Positions 47,632 through 58,026 of a stretch of 64,000 nt of DNA are shown one piece after another. How positions within the stretch are numbered: position 1 is the stretch's first letter; each line of letters starts with the position of its first letter. A program made the translations under genes and the position numbers. The notes under the pieces are model-generated. The model was not told the origin of the DNA, made no database searches, and was given only the letters and a program-made list of their open reading frames with translations. This DNA comes from Microbulbifer sp. THAF38 (GTDB lineage: Bacteria > Pseudomonadota > Gammaproteobacteria > Pseudomonadales > Cellvibrionaceae): assembly GCF_009363535.1 (NCBI RefSeq), contig NZ_CP045369.1, positions 1,623,001 through 1,687,000 on the forward strand. The letters run 5' to 3'.

Positions 47632-48018
47632 TATCTTTCAATTCCAATAAACTTTCAGGTCGTAAAAATCATAAGTAACTATGGACGTTCATCCTTGTTT
47701 CGTCTACCGCAGGTTTTGAAATATAAGCCATAAGTAAAAAAGTTTTTGGTCTTTTTGAAAGTTTCTCAGCGAATATTTTTGATTTGTGTGGAGGTAAGGC
47801 AATTTAAATCCACTGGTTATTCTTAAGTTCGAGTTAAGTGTAAGAAATCTAGATGACTATTTGAATTCTTTGTGTTGAATAATATGGCTTAAAGCACCAT
47901 TGATACGAATATTTACACCATCTGAACAATCCTACCTTCTTTGCGGTGTTGTAGTAGTGATATCTGTATTCCTCACTTCTGGCATTTACTGTTCACTGAC
48001 TGCAAAAGGAATACATCC
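47632..48018 (+). other. divergent intergenic region, kinase / dehalogenase-like gene
   Basis: About 390 AT-rich bases between the minus-strand histidine kinase and the plus-strand hydrolase. Both promoters must lie here. Several GTT half-sites occur near 47687-47715, but their spacing does not fit a proper LytTR direct repeat. Confidence 0.4.
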
Positions 48019-49836
48019 ATGGCAAATCACTCTTTATCACCAGATATTAAAGAGATTAACTCTAAGCGCAGATGGCCAAATATCATTGGCGCCTTTATGC
48101 TTGGAGTTTTAATCACTGCTTGTAACTCAGATAACTCTGAAGAAACAACAGAAGAAATACCAGACTCCTCTGGGCCGAATAGCGAGGCCTGTAAATCAGC
48201 AGAAAACACAACGCAAGTTACCGATGCTGGTGTGGAGTATATGGTCACTCCAGAGGCCTGTTTTGATTCATTGCCCGGTTATGAGTTTGCTGCTAATTAC
48301 GCAGAAATTGATGGCCTAAGTATGCATTATGTGGATGTAGGGCCAGTTGATGGGGATGTTGTATTACTCTTGCATGGCCAGCCAAGTTGGTCCTATCTTT
48401 ATCGGAAAATGATTCCTATCCTCGCAGAAGCTGGTTACCGGGTAATAGCACCCGATAACATCGGCATGGGTAAGTCAGATAAGCCAGTTGATGTCACGAT
48501 TCACCAATTCGAACAGCATGTTGCTTGGACGAAAGCCTTTATTGATAAATTACAATTAACTAATATCAATCTTTTCGTACATGATTGGGGTAGTCTTTTT
48601 GGTCTTCGAATTGCCGGTGAAATGTCGCACCATATTGCGAGATTAGTTGTCGCCAATGGTACACTGCCAATAATCCCTCCTGGTAAAAATCCACATATTT
48701 ACCCTAGTTTTGAGTTAGACGAGTCATTAGGTGATGCAGCAACATTTTTTGCCTCCCGGTCAAGCGATCAAGTTGAGGGATTCCAGCAGTGGATTGACTA
48801 TGCATCTAGTGTGCCTGAGCTATTGGCCGGAGATGTGGTGCAAGTCTTGACAGTCTACCAGTTAACTGATGAAGAAATTTCCGCTTACAACGCACCTTAT
48901 CCCAGTATTGATTATAAAGCGGCAATACGTGCTTTTCCTGCTATGTTTGTTGATATCGAGATGCAAAATATAATTGCCTGGCAAACACTCGGAGCATTTC
49001 ATAATCCTTTTATGTTTAATGCCGGTGAGTTCGACCGAGGCTTAGGCAGCGAGGAAAACCAACAAAAGTGGATCGAGCATGTGCCTGGCTCGGATGGTAA
49101 TGATCACAGGCGTTTTTTGGCTGGGCACTTTATTCAAGAGGATGTGGGTGAAGAGTTAGCTATTCACTTATTAAACTTTCTGCGAACCACCACTCCAGAA
49201 GAACCATTGCGCGCTGGTGGTCCATCCTTTAATTTCCGTTATTGTGAAATTTTGCTTTCATATCAAGATGGCTCAAGTATAACAGCTGAAATCTGGGGTA
49301 CACCGGGAGTTAACTATTGCCCACAGGCCCAGTGGGAGGCTCTAGATCTTAGTGATATAGCTGCGGAATATGATGCACTATCAGCCATACCCAATGGGCC
49401 TCGTTTTTTTGTTGTGGATGAAAATCTAGGTGGCGACATCATTTTACCCAGTCCAGACGATGAATACCGATTATTTGGCGAGTTAGAAATGCGTTTATTA
49501 ACTAGCGTTGATCTGACTGATAGTCAAGGGGAGGACGTTGCCTATGTTCCTGGTAAAGTACTAAGGGATAACACCTGGTTATTTTATGAAGGTAGACGTG
49601 TCTATGAGTTAACAGATATCAATGGGCAGGTATATATCATGCAGTCTTTTAGTCGACTTGAAGATGACAACTTACAGATGGACGATTTAAAAAATCTAGG
49701 TGCTCGTCTTAACCTGCCTGAAGGGTGGACATTCAGGAGCCGAATTCTAAATGATCCTTTACAGGTTTCAGCTATGGATGGCATAGCCATGGTACTTAAG
49801 GATGACCTGGGTAATAGCTACCAACTCGTACCTTAA
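48019..49836 (+). CDS. haloalkane-dehalogenase-like alpha/beta-hydrolase lipoprotein
   Basis: A 605-residue exported protein. The signal peptide ends in lipobox LITAC (Cys35), followed by an acidic linker. The alpha/beta-hydrolase domain spans about 90-395 with oxyanion motif LLHGQPSWSYLYR, GMGKSDKP, nucleophile Asp189 in FVHDWGS and late GHFIQED supplying the catalytic His, the layout of haloalkane dehalogenases. About 200 further C-terminal residues form an extra domain I cannot name. ATG 48019 has AAAAGGA upstream; the open frame from 47941 would precede the signal peptide and is rejected. Family enzymes are usually about 300 residues, so this is double size. The substrate is unknown. Confidence 0.87.
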   Translation: MANHSLSPDIKEINSKRRWPNIIGAFMLGVLITACNSDNSEETTEEIPDSSGPNSEACKSAENTTQVTDAGVEYMVTPEACFDSLPGYEFAANYAEIDGLSMHYVDVGPVDGDVVLLLHGQPSWSYLYRKMIPILAEAGYRVIAPDNIGMGKSDKPVDVTIHQFEQHVAWTKAFIDKLQLTNINLFVHDWGSLFGLRIAGEMSHHIARLVVANGTLPIIPPGKNPHIYPSFELDESLGDAATFFASRSSDQVEGFQQWIDYASSVPELLAGDVVQVLTVYQLTDEEISAYNAPYPSIDYKAAIRAFPAMFVDIEMQNIIAWQTLGAFHNPFMFNAGEFDRGLGSEENQQKWIEHVPGSDGNDHRRFLAGHFIQEDVGEELAIHLLNFLRTTTPEEPLRAGGPSFNFRYCEILLSYQDGSSITAEIWGTPGVNYCPQAQWEALDLSDIAAEYDALSAIPNGPRFFVVDENLGGDIILPSPDDEYRLFGELEMRLLTSVDLTDSQGEDVAYVPGKVLRDNTWLFYEGRRVYELTDINGQVYIMQSFSRLEDDNLQMDDLKNLGARLNLPEGWTFRSRILNDPLQVSAMDGIAMVLKDDLGNSYQLVP

Positions 49837-49886
49837 TCTTAGCTAGATATTTAATGTGATTTTTCAATTAATATGTTGAATTGATT

Positions 49887-49922
49887 GAGGCCCGCTTGTT
49901 GTCAAGTGGGCTTCAGTTTTTT
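49887..49922 (+). terminator. rho-independent terminator of the dehalogenase-like gene
   Basis: GAGGCCCGCTTG (49887-49898) pairs with CAAGTGGGCTTC (49903-49914) with G-U pairs, then AGTTTTTT. Confidence 0.85.
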
Positions 49923-50716
49923 GATCTGAAGATCCTAGATCAAATCTATTTTTTGAAGATCCTGTTATTAACATTCAATATGTTCGACTGACCCGGAACC
50001 GTTATTTCTGGAGTCCAAGTTAAACAAAGGAATCTCTGATTTTCTTGAGCACTTATTTTTAAGTGTACCCTTGTTTTCATTGGATAGAAGTATGTTCAAT
50101 TTGCACTTACTCCCTATGATTGAAAAGTTTATTCTTTCCCCGGTAAATAAACGGCTGATTAATCCTTTAGCCAAGAAAGCGAGCTGTATTTGCAGGGCGC
50201 CGAATTGCTCAATAAGGAGTTTACACAAAATCTAAGTAAAAAACATGATTTAATATTCTGTAGCCATTGATGTGCAAGTGCAAACTTTATCAGGCACCTC
50301 AGTGACGGCATAGGATGTATAAGTCTGTCAATCTTTCTTGTTCATAAGTAAAGTTCATCTATCTGCGGATAAATACCATGTGTATTGGGGTGCTGCAAAT
50401 AGAAAATTCTTAAAGTTTAGGTGTGCAATGATGAAAATAGTGTCAAAATATCATCATTGCCGGTTAAGCGCCTTTCTTGATCCAGGGAGCTTAAAAAGCA
50501 TATTAAGCGCTTTTTTCATTGTGAAGTGACGCCAGCGACCATCGGAGGATCTAAAGTAGAGGATTAAGTCTTGTATATAAGGCAAGTTGCATAGGTTGGG
50601 GTAAGCTTTGGACAAAGCTTCTTACCGAAGAGGTACGACTATCAAGATCTCGAGAATCTTCGTTTAATAAAGATAACAATCTGTTATTGTTTTTATTGTA
50701 TAAACACATATTCAAT
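49923..50716 (+). other. AT-rich non-coding stretch
   Basis: About 790 bases before the permease gene. Only short frames occur, the longest an 86-codon minus-strand frame at 49968-50228 with a TTG start and no recognised similarity. I see no RNA gene. Confidence 0.45.
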
Positions 50717-52210
50717 ATGCAACAATCCAAGCGCGGCAAGAAGAAAGTTACACTGCTTAGTGCAACATTGCTCAGCGCAACTTGTATGATCGGGTCAGGC
50801 TGGCTTTTCAGTGCTCAATTGACAGCAAGATATGCCGGCAACTGGGCATTCGCAGCTTGGATCCTAACAGCAGCTCTGGTTTTGATGGTAGGCCTTTGTC
50901 TTGCTCGTGTCGTGGCAATTCATCCAGTAAGGGGAGCATTAGCTCAAGCCAGTGCTTTATCGTATAACAATATCTTTGGTATGCCTTTTGCCTTTGCTAA
51001 TTGGTTTGGCATTCTGATGGTGGTTGCTACAGAAGCTCAAGCTACAACACAGTACCTTTCATCAGCAATTGGATCCTCTTTACTGATAGAAAACTATAGG
51101 CTCACGACCTGGGGAAAAGTACTGGCCCTCAGTATTTTGGGTCTTTATCTGATGGTTAATTTTTATGGAATTCGCTGGTTAACTAAAATCAATAACGTGG
51201 TCACAGTACTGAAGATATTTACCCCGCTATTTGCACTTACGGTATTGCTCATTGTAGTTTTCACGCGGAATCAAACTGGTTCCAATTTTTCTCTCTCCTC
51301 TAATCAGGAATTTGAGTTCCATAGTGCATTCTCTGCCATTATTGGTGCTGGACTTATTTATTCATACAATGGTTTTCAAGTGAGTGTTGCGTTTGCTAGT
51401 GAAATCAAAAAACCCAGACGCAATATTCCATTGGCTATTATTCTTTCGATAGTTATTATCACATTAGTCTACCTGTCGCTACAATTTGCCTTTATGGAAG
51501 CAGTGCCACATGAGCTATTGATTGAGAATGGCGGTTGGCAGGGGTTAAATTTTGCATCGCCACTCTTAGATTTAGCGACTCTTCTTGGTCTGCATTTTCT
51601 GGCGCTTGTATTGTTGGTAGACAGTGTTACCAGCCCTTCTGCATCTGGATATACGTATCTTGGTGCTTCATCAAGAATTTTATTTGGGATGGCACAAGTA
51701 GGACAAATGCCTCGGTGGTTAGCCGTATTGGATCCGGTACACAATATTTCCAGGCGATCGATTCTAGTTAACTGGGTTTTAGCAGCGATTGTTCTAGCTA
51801 ATGCGGATAGCTGGGCAGCACTTATGGTAATTGTGACCGGATATCATGTCGTCAGTTATATGGCTGCGCCTATTAGCATGGGGGCCCTTGAGCCTAATAC
51901 TCGCTGGTTTGGACTTATTGTATTTGTGCTATTGAGCTTACTGATGCTGACATTGGAGTCTTCGTCGCTACTTTTGCTATGTGTTTCCTTGAGCATTCTA
52001 GTATCTATATATGCAACATTACATATTTCCGGAGCAGGAATTCATAAGTTAATTGTCTTCACCTTGCCATTCTTGACATACTTGTGGATTCTATATTTTG
52101 TCTCGAGTATTTGGTTGGTTGTGATCGTATCTGCAGTTTTTTATTTAGTAATATCATCTCGTCCCTATGTGGAGTTTTGCAAGAGTCACAATATGGAGAG
52201 GGGAGGGTAG
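50717..52210 (+). CDS. APC-superfamily amino acid permease
   Basis: A 497-residue integral membrane protein with about 12 hydrophobic helices. The first helix carries the substrate-binding glycine motif CMIGSGWLFS, and helix 6 has the IGAGLIYSYNGFQ segment typical of APC transporters. Cargo cannot be read from the sequence. The ATG at 50717 is chosen because it directly precedes the basic N-terminus and first helix. The frame is open to a TTG at 50687. No clear ribosome site for either. Confidence 0.85.
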   Translation: MQQSKRGKKKVTLLSATLLSATCMIGSGWLFSAQLTARYAGNWAFAAWILTAALVLMVGLCLARVVAIHPVRGALAQASALSYNNIFGMPFAFANWFGILMVVATEAQATTQYLSSAIGSSLLIENYRLTTWGKVLALSILGLYLMVNFYGIRWLTKINNVVTVLKIFTPLFALTVLLIVVFTRNQTGSNFSLSSNQEFEFHSAFSAIIGAGLIYSYNGFQVSVAFASEIKKPRRNIPLAIILSIVIITLVYLSLQFAFMEAVPHELLIENGGWQGLNFASPLLDLATLLGLHFLALVLLVDSVTSPSASGYTYLGASSRILFGMAQVGQMPRWLAVLDPVHNISRRSILVNWVLAAIVLANADSWAALMVIVTGYHVVSYMAAPISMGALEPNTRWFGLIVFVLLSLLMLTLESSSLLLLCVSLSILVSIYATLHISGAGIHKLIVFTLPFLTYLWILYFVSSIWLVVIVSAVFYLVISSRPYVEFCKSHNMERGG

Positions 52211-52329
52211 AGTAGAGGGTTTAAACTAAAGCCGTAGAGAGGCGTTTTATAGGCTTAGTGTTTTTTACTGAAGAGTCAAGTTAGACCTGGAGACGAAAAG
52301 CTAATATCTACCAGGTCAAAATCTATTGG

Positions 52330-52683
52330 TCAAACCATAGAGTTAATCATCTTATTGGCTTTTGAATTACCAGAGCCATGATTGAGATCATCCCAGGTAA
52401 CTCGGCCAGAGGCAAGATCTAACTTAACACCTTGGTGGCCAACTTAGTTGCCGCCTCGGCGTAAATTCATCTCGGAGAATACTCCCTGGCTATTGAAGTT
52501 GAATTTCTCCAAATTACTAATGTTGAAATTAACAGCAAACATTCGATTAAGTTCTAGCGCGCCACTATAGAGTACCAGCCCCAAACAGGAACCATACCCA
52601 TCAGAGCGTAACGTTCCTGCATTCGTTCCAGTTGCCCAAGTACATTCAGGTCTGAAACGACAAGCAGCATAACCGCCTCTCAA
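52330..52683 (-). pseudogene. broken gene of unknown family (in-frame stop)
   Basis: A 79-codon minus-strand frame (about 52447-52683) ends at TAA 52444-52446. The same frame then continues open for 37 more codons of ordinary protein-like sequence (VGHQGVKLDLASGRVTWDDL...) to a TGA at 52330. It has no good start; the frame upstream stops at 52708. The segment GYGSCLGLVLYSG vaguely recalls the active-site region of CheD-like deamidases, a weak impression. Most likely a remnant of a longer gene. Confidence 0.4.
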
Positions 52684-52708
52684 TCGAACTGCTATGACCG
52701 AACCCCCT

Positions 52709-53576
52709 TATTGGAAATTTGTAAGTTATGTGACCGATTGGTCTAAAGCGGTATAACGATAAATTGTATGGTGACCCTTCCAATATCATCAAATTACATT
52801 GTTGACGACAGATATTGGTCGGTTAGTTATCGACGCAGTAGTTTATTTAATTATGAAGGTGAGGATTGATGTCAAACAGGTTCGGCAAAATTGATATTGG
52901 TTTTGCCTAGGGGGGGATTTAACTTTTTGAGTGGTTTTTATAGTTACTCATGGCAATATGAAAATTTAGTAAGCCATAGCTACATGGTTATTTATGGGGC
53001 CTAACATGACGTTTGGTAGTAAGCGGGATCTACAGTTAGCCTTTGTTGCGGATTAGGCTTGACTAGATAGTGGGAGGCATGCTTGGTTAGTTTAAGCTAA
53101 AAAAGCGAAGGCTTTCTTTGATGTGCTTGTGGGGCAAATTCAATGTGCCTACATACAAGAATATAAAAGGGTACATTTAAATTGTGTAAGAAATGTGGAT
53201 TTCATGTGATTTATTTCAGGTTGAGCTACATCGATTATCTTCAGGTTTTTAAATGCTATTTTTAATCACCTCTTGATTTCTAATCTTAAGCTATAGCTTG
53301 ATGTCAAAGCCTTTATGTGTAGTTTAAATTTACAGGTATAGTTGTTTTTGGGTTAACCTATTCCTCATTTCTTTGCTTCATATAGAATAAATTACTGACC
53401 TCCCATTTTTTTAATTTTCGTCTTTTTTTGGACTGGCGATAGGAACCGTATTAATTGAAGGCGGTCCATAGCTTTGTCGCAAACGCTGCTCTTGAGGCAT
53501 ACACATGCTTCAACTGGCTAAGGAACTAGCTCAACAGGGGAAGGATATTGGACAAAATTGAATAACAGGCAGAAAT
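52709..53576 (+). other. AT-rich non-coding stretch before the LPMO gene
   Basis: About 870 bases with no supported gene. The LPMO promoter must lie in its 3' part; I could not define it. A short frame at 53505-53561 (MLQLAKELAQQGKDIGQN) has no recognisable family. Confidence 0.45.
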
Positions 53577-55049
53577 ATGATTTACCAGAAAACCAAATTA
53601 GCATCTGTATTAAAACAACCTATTTTTAATCATGCATTAATGGCTGTAGTACTGGCCGGACTCAGCTCCAATGCACTTAGCCATGGTTATGTAGAAGCAG
53701 CTGATGGTGGTGTTGCCTCTGCACGTGGAACTCTGTGCAAGTACCCTCTTGATACTGGAGAAATGAATACTGGCTGTGGCGCTGTCCAGTGGGAGCCCCA
53801 AAGTGTTGAGGGTGCCGAGGGTTTCCCTGATAGTGGCCCAGCCGATGGCCAAATCGCCAGTGCTGGGAATAGCTCCTGGTCTGAATTGAATGAACAATCT
53901 TCTGATCGTTGGGTTAAAAACTATATTAGTTCTGGTTGGCAAACCTTTAAATGGCACTTTACTGCAAACCATGTAAGCCGCGATTGGAAATATTATATTA
54001 CCAAGGAAAACTGGAACCCGAATTTTGCCTTGACTCGAGACCAGTTTGATCTTGATCCCTTCTGCGAAGTGGATGGGAACTATGAGCAGCCTCCAACAGA
54101 TATGACTCACGAGTGTCAGGTGCCAAATCGTGAGGGCTACCATGTGATTCTTGCTGTTTGGGATGTTGGGGACACGGTGAATGCCTTCTATAACGTTATC
54201 GACGTTGAGTTTGACGGTGATAATGTAACCAATACTGAATGGAGTGTTGGAGGCACAATTAACCCAACTCAGGACTTAAATGTTGGGGATAAGGTGTATA
54301 CCCGTGTTTTTGATAGTTCTGGCGAAAACGATTCTTACTCTACTGTTCTGGAGATAACTTCTGGTGAACAGGGGATTGCCGAAAACTGGTCTCACGATCT
54401 AGCTGAGTTAATCAATCAGGAGCAATCCAGCATTCGAGCTGGTGATTATGATGGCAGTAGTAGTTTTGAGCCGTTGTACGGTATCAATAGCATCTACCTG
54501 TTGGGCAGTAGCGGCCTGAGAAATGTTGAGATTGGATACGAACTTAGCGCTGACCAGGATGATGCCACTACAGGTGACGATGACTCTGGAGAAACCGGTG
54601 ATAGTGAGAATACTGGGAGTTCAGGAAGCAGCAGCTGTGCAACCTTCGAGCAGCCGTATGCTGGTGATCCAGGCTACTCGATTGGCGATGTAGTTATTTA
54701 CGAAGGGGTTGCCTACGAATCTAAGCACGAGCCCAATTGGTGGTCTCCGAGCTCAGCGCCAACATTGTGGAGCGAAACCACATGCCAGACAGAGGGTGAT
54801 GACTCTGACAGTGATACTGGCACGGGATCAGACGATAGCAATGACAATAGTGTCGATGACAATGCTGGCGGTGATGAAGGTTCGGGAGCCTCTTGCCCCG
54901 AGTTTCAGCAGCCTTACGCGGGTGATGGGGGCTATGCAGTCGGTGATCGAGTAACTTTCGAGGGTCAGGTATATATTTCTACTTTTGGGCCCAACTGGTG
55001 GTCCCCCTCGGCTGCACCCCAGTACTGGGAGCAGAGTTCCTGCCAGTAA
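53577..55049 (+). CDS. AA10 lytic polysaccharide monooxygenase, GbpA-like, with two chitin-binding-type modules
   Basis: A 490-residue secreted protein. A signal peptide precedes HG, so mature His36 forms the copper histidine brace with His132 in TANHVSRDW. The AA10 catalytic domain is at about 36-210. A GbpA domain-2-like module follows at about 215-330 ([13 protein letters not shown]). Two similar modules of about 50 residues, at 354-403 and 440-490 (each C..F.QPYAGD..Y..GD, ending WWSPS.AP..W), resemble CBM5/12 or CBM73 chitin-binding domains; Asp/Ser/Gly-rich linkers join them. It oxidatively cleaves crystalline chitin (or cellulose) outside the cell. The chitin preference is inferred from the domain type. 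Confidence 0.93.
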   Translation: MIYQKTKLASVLKQPIFNHALMAVVLAGLSSNALSHGYVEAADGGVASARGTLCKYPLDTGEMNTGCGAVQWEPQSVEGAEGFPDSGPADGQIASAGNSSWSELNEQSSDRWVKNYISSGWQTFKWHFTANHVSRDWKYYITKENWNPNFALTRDQFDLDPFCEVDGNYEQPPTDMTHECQVPNREGYHVILAVWDVGDTVNAFYNVIDVEFDGDNVTNTEWSVGGTINPTQDLNVGDKVYTRVFDSSGENDSYSTVLEITSGEQGIAENWSHDLAELINQEQSSIRAGDYDGSSSFEPLYGINSIYLLGSSGLRNVEIGYELSADQDDATTGDDDSGETGDSENTGSSGSSSCATFEQPYAGDPGYSIGDVVIYEGVAYESKHEPNWWSPSSAPTLWSETTCQTEGDDSDSDTGTGSDDSNDNSVDDNAGGDEGSGASCPEFQQPYAGDGGYAVGDRVTFEGQVYISTFGPNWWSPSAAPQYWEQSSCQ

Positions 55050-55064
55050 CCTAGGTACTCCTAG

Positions 55065-55086
55065 CCGTCTCCTTTTGGGGAGGCGG
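55065..55086 (+). terminator. hairpin after the LPMO gene
   Basis: CCGTCTCC (55065-55072) pairs with GGAGGCGG (55079-55086) with one G-U pair; only a weak T-run follows. Confidence 0.55.
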
Positions 55087-55691
55087 TTCTAGAGAGAAGC
55101 CCGTTTTAATACCGAGGGCAGGCAAAAAACCTGGTATCTCGTTAATCGCTAAAGTATGCTGATTTTTGAGTTAATTAGCATAAATTCCTGAAGAGATTTA
55201 TCATTTACCATCTCTCTCTAACGCTACCGATATACCCCAGTATCTAATGTTGTAGAATCAATGGTTGTTTGGCCGCCCGATTGACAGCTTTATGAATTCA
55301 TACAGTCCACCGGCTGAACATTATTTTTTACTTTAGCTTTCCTTTTTTATTCCATATTTATTTATCTTATTCAAGATGAAGTTTTTCGAGGTGTTTGGCT
55401 TTCTTTTGACATCTTACAAATTTGAAGTTTTTGATTAATACTCCTTTCACTTATCACTATCTCTAGCGGATCGAAACATTAAGCTTATAATTAAGTTTCA
55501 AAAGGAATACTTGTCTTTTCACTCGAACTAAAACCTGATGCTGGTTAGTTGGGTGGAGGACGGTTTAGACCCGGTTAGTTTGCATGTTTGATTGTATTTT
55601 TAAAATTACTTCTACTTCTACTTTTCCTTATTATTTGGACTGAGATGTTTCATTTAATCGCTAATTGCCCGAATATATTTCTCCCGCTGGT
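55087..55691 (+). other. AT-rich non-coding stretch
   Basis: About 600 bases between the LPMO gene and a convergent minus-strand gene. I see no gene, RNA or repeat in it. Confidence 0.5.
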
Positions 55692-56246
55692 TTATTCTCC
55701 CAGTTTGGTAGTGTTGATTGTTGTGCCGGCGGGCATTTCAGAAAGCCAATTAATCAATCTATAGAGTCGGGATTTACTCAAGCTACTGGATTCTCGCCAT
55801 CTGTTCTCTTCCATCTTTGCCAAAGTGACATAAAGTAGTATTTTGTCTTCAACCCCAAGCGTTGACCCGTATCCATGCATAACACCACTGCGGTTGTCAC
55901 TATCGAATTCGATTGTATAGTTTGCATTGGCGACTCTAATGGATGTAGTTATTTGATTAGAATCACTATCAGATCTTTCTGAGTTGATGATTACAGAGTT
56001 TCCATCAACAGATAAATAGATATCTATAGACTCATTGGTTTCTTCAACTTGAAAATTGGACCTGCCCGCTAGTTGAACCACATCGGATGTGGAAATATCT
56101 TGCTTGTCGATAGCTCGCTTAGCTACAGACTTTAAAGAGTTTAAATCAGAGTCGTCTAATACATTATTAAATGTCTCATTTGCCAGGGGTAGATTGGAAA
56201 ATAATGTGAAAAACAATGACGCAAGAATTGATGTTTTTGTATTCAT
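55692..56246 (-). CDS. exported protein of unknown function
   Basis: A 184-residue protein with an N-terminal signal peptide (MNTKTSILASLFFTLFSNLP, cleavage near LANE). The mature part is acidic and Ser/Asn/Asp-rich with predicted beta strands; no cysteine lipobox and no known domain. The frame continues upstream to 56486, but the ATG at 56246 starts the signal peptide and has GAGAGA before it. It stands alone between long gaps. Confidence 0.6.
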   Translation of the reverse strand: MNTKTSILASLFFTLFSNLPLANETFNNVLDDSDLNSLKSVAKRAIDKQDISTSDVVQLAGRSNFQVEETNESIDIYLSVDGNSVIINSERSDSDSNQITTSIRVANANYTIEFDSDNRSGVMHGYGSTLGVEDKILLYVTLAKMEENRWRESSSLSKSRLYRLINWLSEMPAGTTINTTKLGE

Positions 56247-56901
56247 CTTATCTCTCAGATTGATTTGGTTGGCTGACGTTAAAAGATTTCTCATGGGGGA
56301 AGTATCGTTGTTACCAACAAAGCTTATTCGAAAGGGTGGATATTTGGGGTGTGAATAAAGCGTCATTTCGAGGGAGTTGTTATGAATAATCTGATAAGGA
56401 TAGTTGGGGTGCCAAATTGTTTCGAGAAATTTTAAACCGTAACTGAATAGTACGCCTCTTATTTGGTAAGGTATGATCGAATTCACATATAATCAGAAAG
56501 GATATGTATGCCTTGGCCTGGTCCTAAATGTCGCAATCTCTTTTGTTTCATATTCAGTGCATTAAGAGGAGGTGATCGAGTGCAAATCTAAGACGTACGG
56601 AATTGAGAGGTTGATGAGCTTATAAGTAGGTGGTGATTTGTCGCGCTGATCAGAATGATTTACCTTTTCTAATCTGGATGCTGGGTTACCCAGGGTAAGC
56701 GAGGAGAGGCAATCGAGGATATGGAATATACCATTTATAGTAAATCGTTCTACTGGATGGTTAGCTTTTGGAGGTACTATCTAATGAAATCAGGATTTCA
56801 TGCTAAATAAGACTATGGTAATATGAAGCATAACTACAGATTCTCTTCTTAAAGCTTTGCAAGCTCGGTCTCGACTAAATATTTTTTTACTTTTAGCAGT
56901 T
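56247..56901 (+). other. divergent intergenic stretch
   Basis: About 650 bases between the minus-strand exported protein and the plus-strand lipoprotein. No gene is supported in it. Confidence 0.45.
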
Positions 56902-57384
56902 ATGTTTAGATATGGTTTGATACTCATTTCACTTTTTATCTTGGTAGCATGTGATAAACCTTCTCAGCCGCCAAGAGAAAGCTCAAAAACTTCCAATATT
57001 GCTGCGGATAAGGCAAGAGGTGATTCTGTAAAACTGGATGATGTCTTGGTGGACCTTGAAGGGCCAGGTGAATCTTTGGAAGAAGAATCTTCGCCTGAAA
57101 TTGAGGTTGGCAGGGATATGGCTGATAAGCATGAAGAACAAAATGTGCCCGTCAAAGAAGTACGTCATAAACCACTAGATATTAGTGCTGCCTTTGAGGA
57201 GGGCGTTACATCTGGAAAAGGATATGATTTTTCCAGGAAAAATACACTCCCGGATCTATTTGAGCAAAAGAAAAAGGAGGAGGGAGTCTCTTTTAGTGGC
57301 AAGTTAATCAATGATCCTGCTAACCCAGACTACTTCGATTCTTTAGAGGGTGCAGAATTCTCAATTGAGGTTAAAACCCGCTAG
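56902..57384 (+). CDS. predicted lipoprotein, highly charged
   Basis: A 160-residue protein beginning MFRYGLILISLFILVACDK with lipobox LVAC (Cys17). The mature part is rich in Glu, Lys and Ser and probably disordered in its first half, with a short conserved-looking end (SFSGKLINDPANPDYFDSLE). No family recognised. The frame starts earlier at TTG 56857, but the ATG at 56902 gives a normal signal peptide. The ribosome site is weak. Confidence 0.6.
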   Translation: MFRYGLILISLFILVACDKPSQPPRESSKTSNIAADKARGDSVKLDDVLVDLEGPGESLEEESSPEIEVGRDMADKHEEQNVPVKEVRHKPLDISAAFEEGVTSGKGYDFSRKNTLPDLFEQKKKEEGVSFSGKLINDPANPDYFDSLEGAEFSIEVKTR

Positions 57385-57646
57385 TGAAGTTTTAATGTGA
57401 TATCTACTGGGCGATGGATTTGGTGGCCGTTAACTTCATTTGGTACATCCTTCTAGAAAGATATTATTTACTATAAATGCCTTGCTTTTCTTGAAAATAG
57501 TTAAGATTATATTTGTCGCTCTCAGAGGTTTTCTCTTGAGAGCTGCTGTGATGTTTTAAGTGTGTGTATTTCACTCCTTGTCAGTTTTGAATTGATGTTT
57601 CATTTTTGGAGTGAGATTAGGATTTTATAACAAGGAAGTCTGTATT

Positions 57647-57967
57647 ATGTCCGGAAGTTACCCCAATAGAATTAAACAGCTGCCTCTATATGATGGTCGC
57701 TTTGATGCTTATAAACTTGAAGCGAAAGGAAGTGATGTACTTTTTGCTTCTTATCCCGCAGGCACGACTATTCCAGTCCATGTCCATGAAACGGATAATT
57801 ATGGGGTGATTACAAAAGGGGAACTGATACTGAGCATGAATGGTGTTGTGCAACGATTTGGCGTTGGTGATTGGTACCATGTGCCCGCCTATACCGAACA
57901 TGCCGCCTCTTTTGAACAGGATACTGATGAAGTCGAGTTTTGGTTTAATTCAGGTGAGAAAGGATAA
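57647..57967 (+). CDS. small cupin-domain protein
   Basis: A 106-residue single cupin. The first metal-binding motif reads VHVHETDNYGVITKGEL (HxH, then Glu), and the second region GDWYHVPAYTEHAA gives the second His. It may be a metal-dependent sensor or enzyme; the family is too broad to say more. The ATG at 57647 has AAGGA nine bases upstream; the open frame from 57611 is not needed. It stands alone. Confidence 0.8.
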   Translation: MSGSYPNRIKQLPLYDGRFDAYKLEAKGSDVLFASYPAGTTIPVHVHETDNYGVITKGELILSMNGVVQRFGVGDWYHVPAYTEHAASFEQDTDEVEFWFNSGEKG

Positions 57968-58026
57968 ATTACTTCAGCATATTTTTGTTATCGTGCAGAG
58001 CTACATTTGTTAGCTTGGTGAAGTGA

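Noticed and set aside
47680..47720. GTT half-sites as a LytTR binding repeat
   Set aside because: The spacing between half-sites (10 and 16 bases) does not fit the usual direct repeat.
49968..50228. 86-codon minus-strand frame
   Set aside because: It has a TTG start, no ribosome site and no recognisable similarity in an AT-rich gap where chance frames are common.
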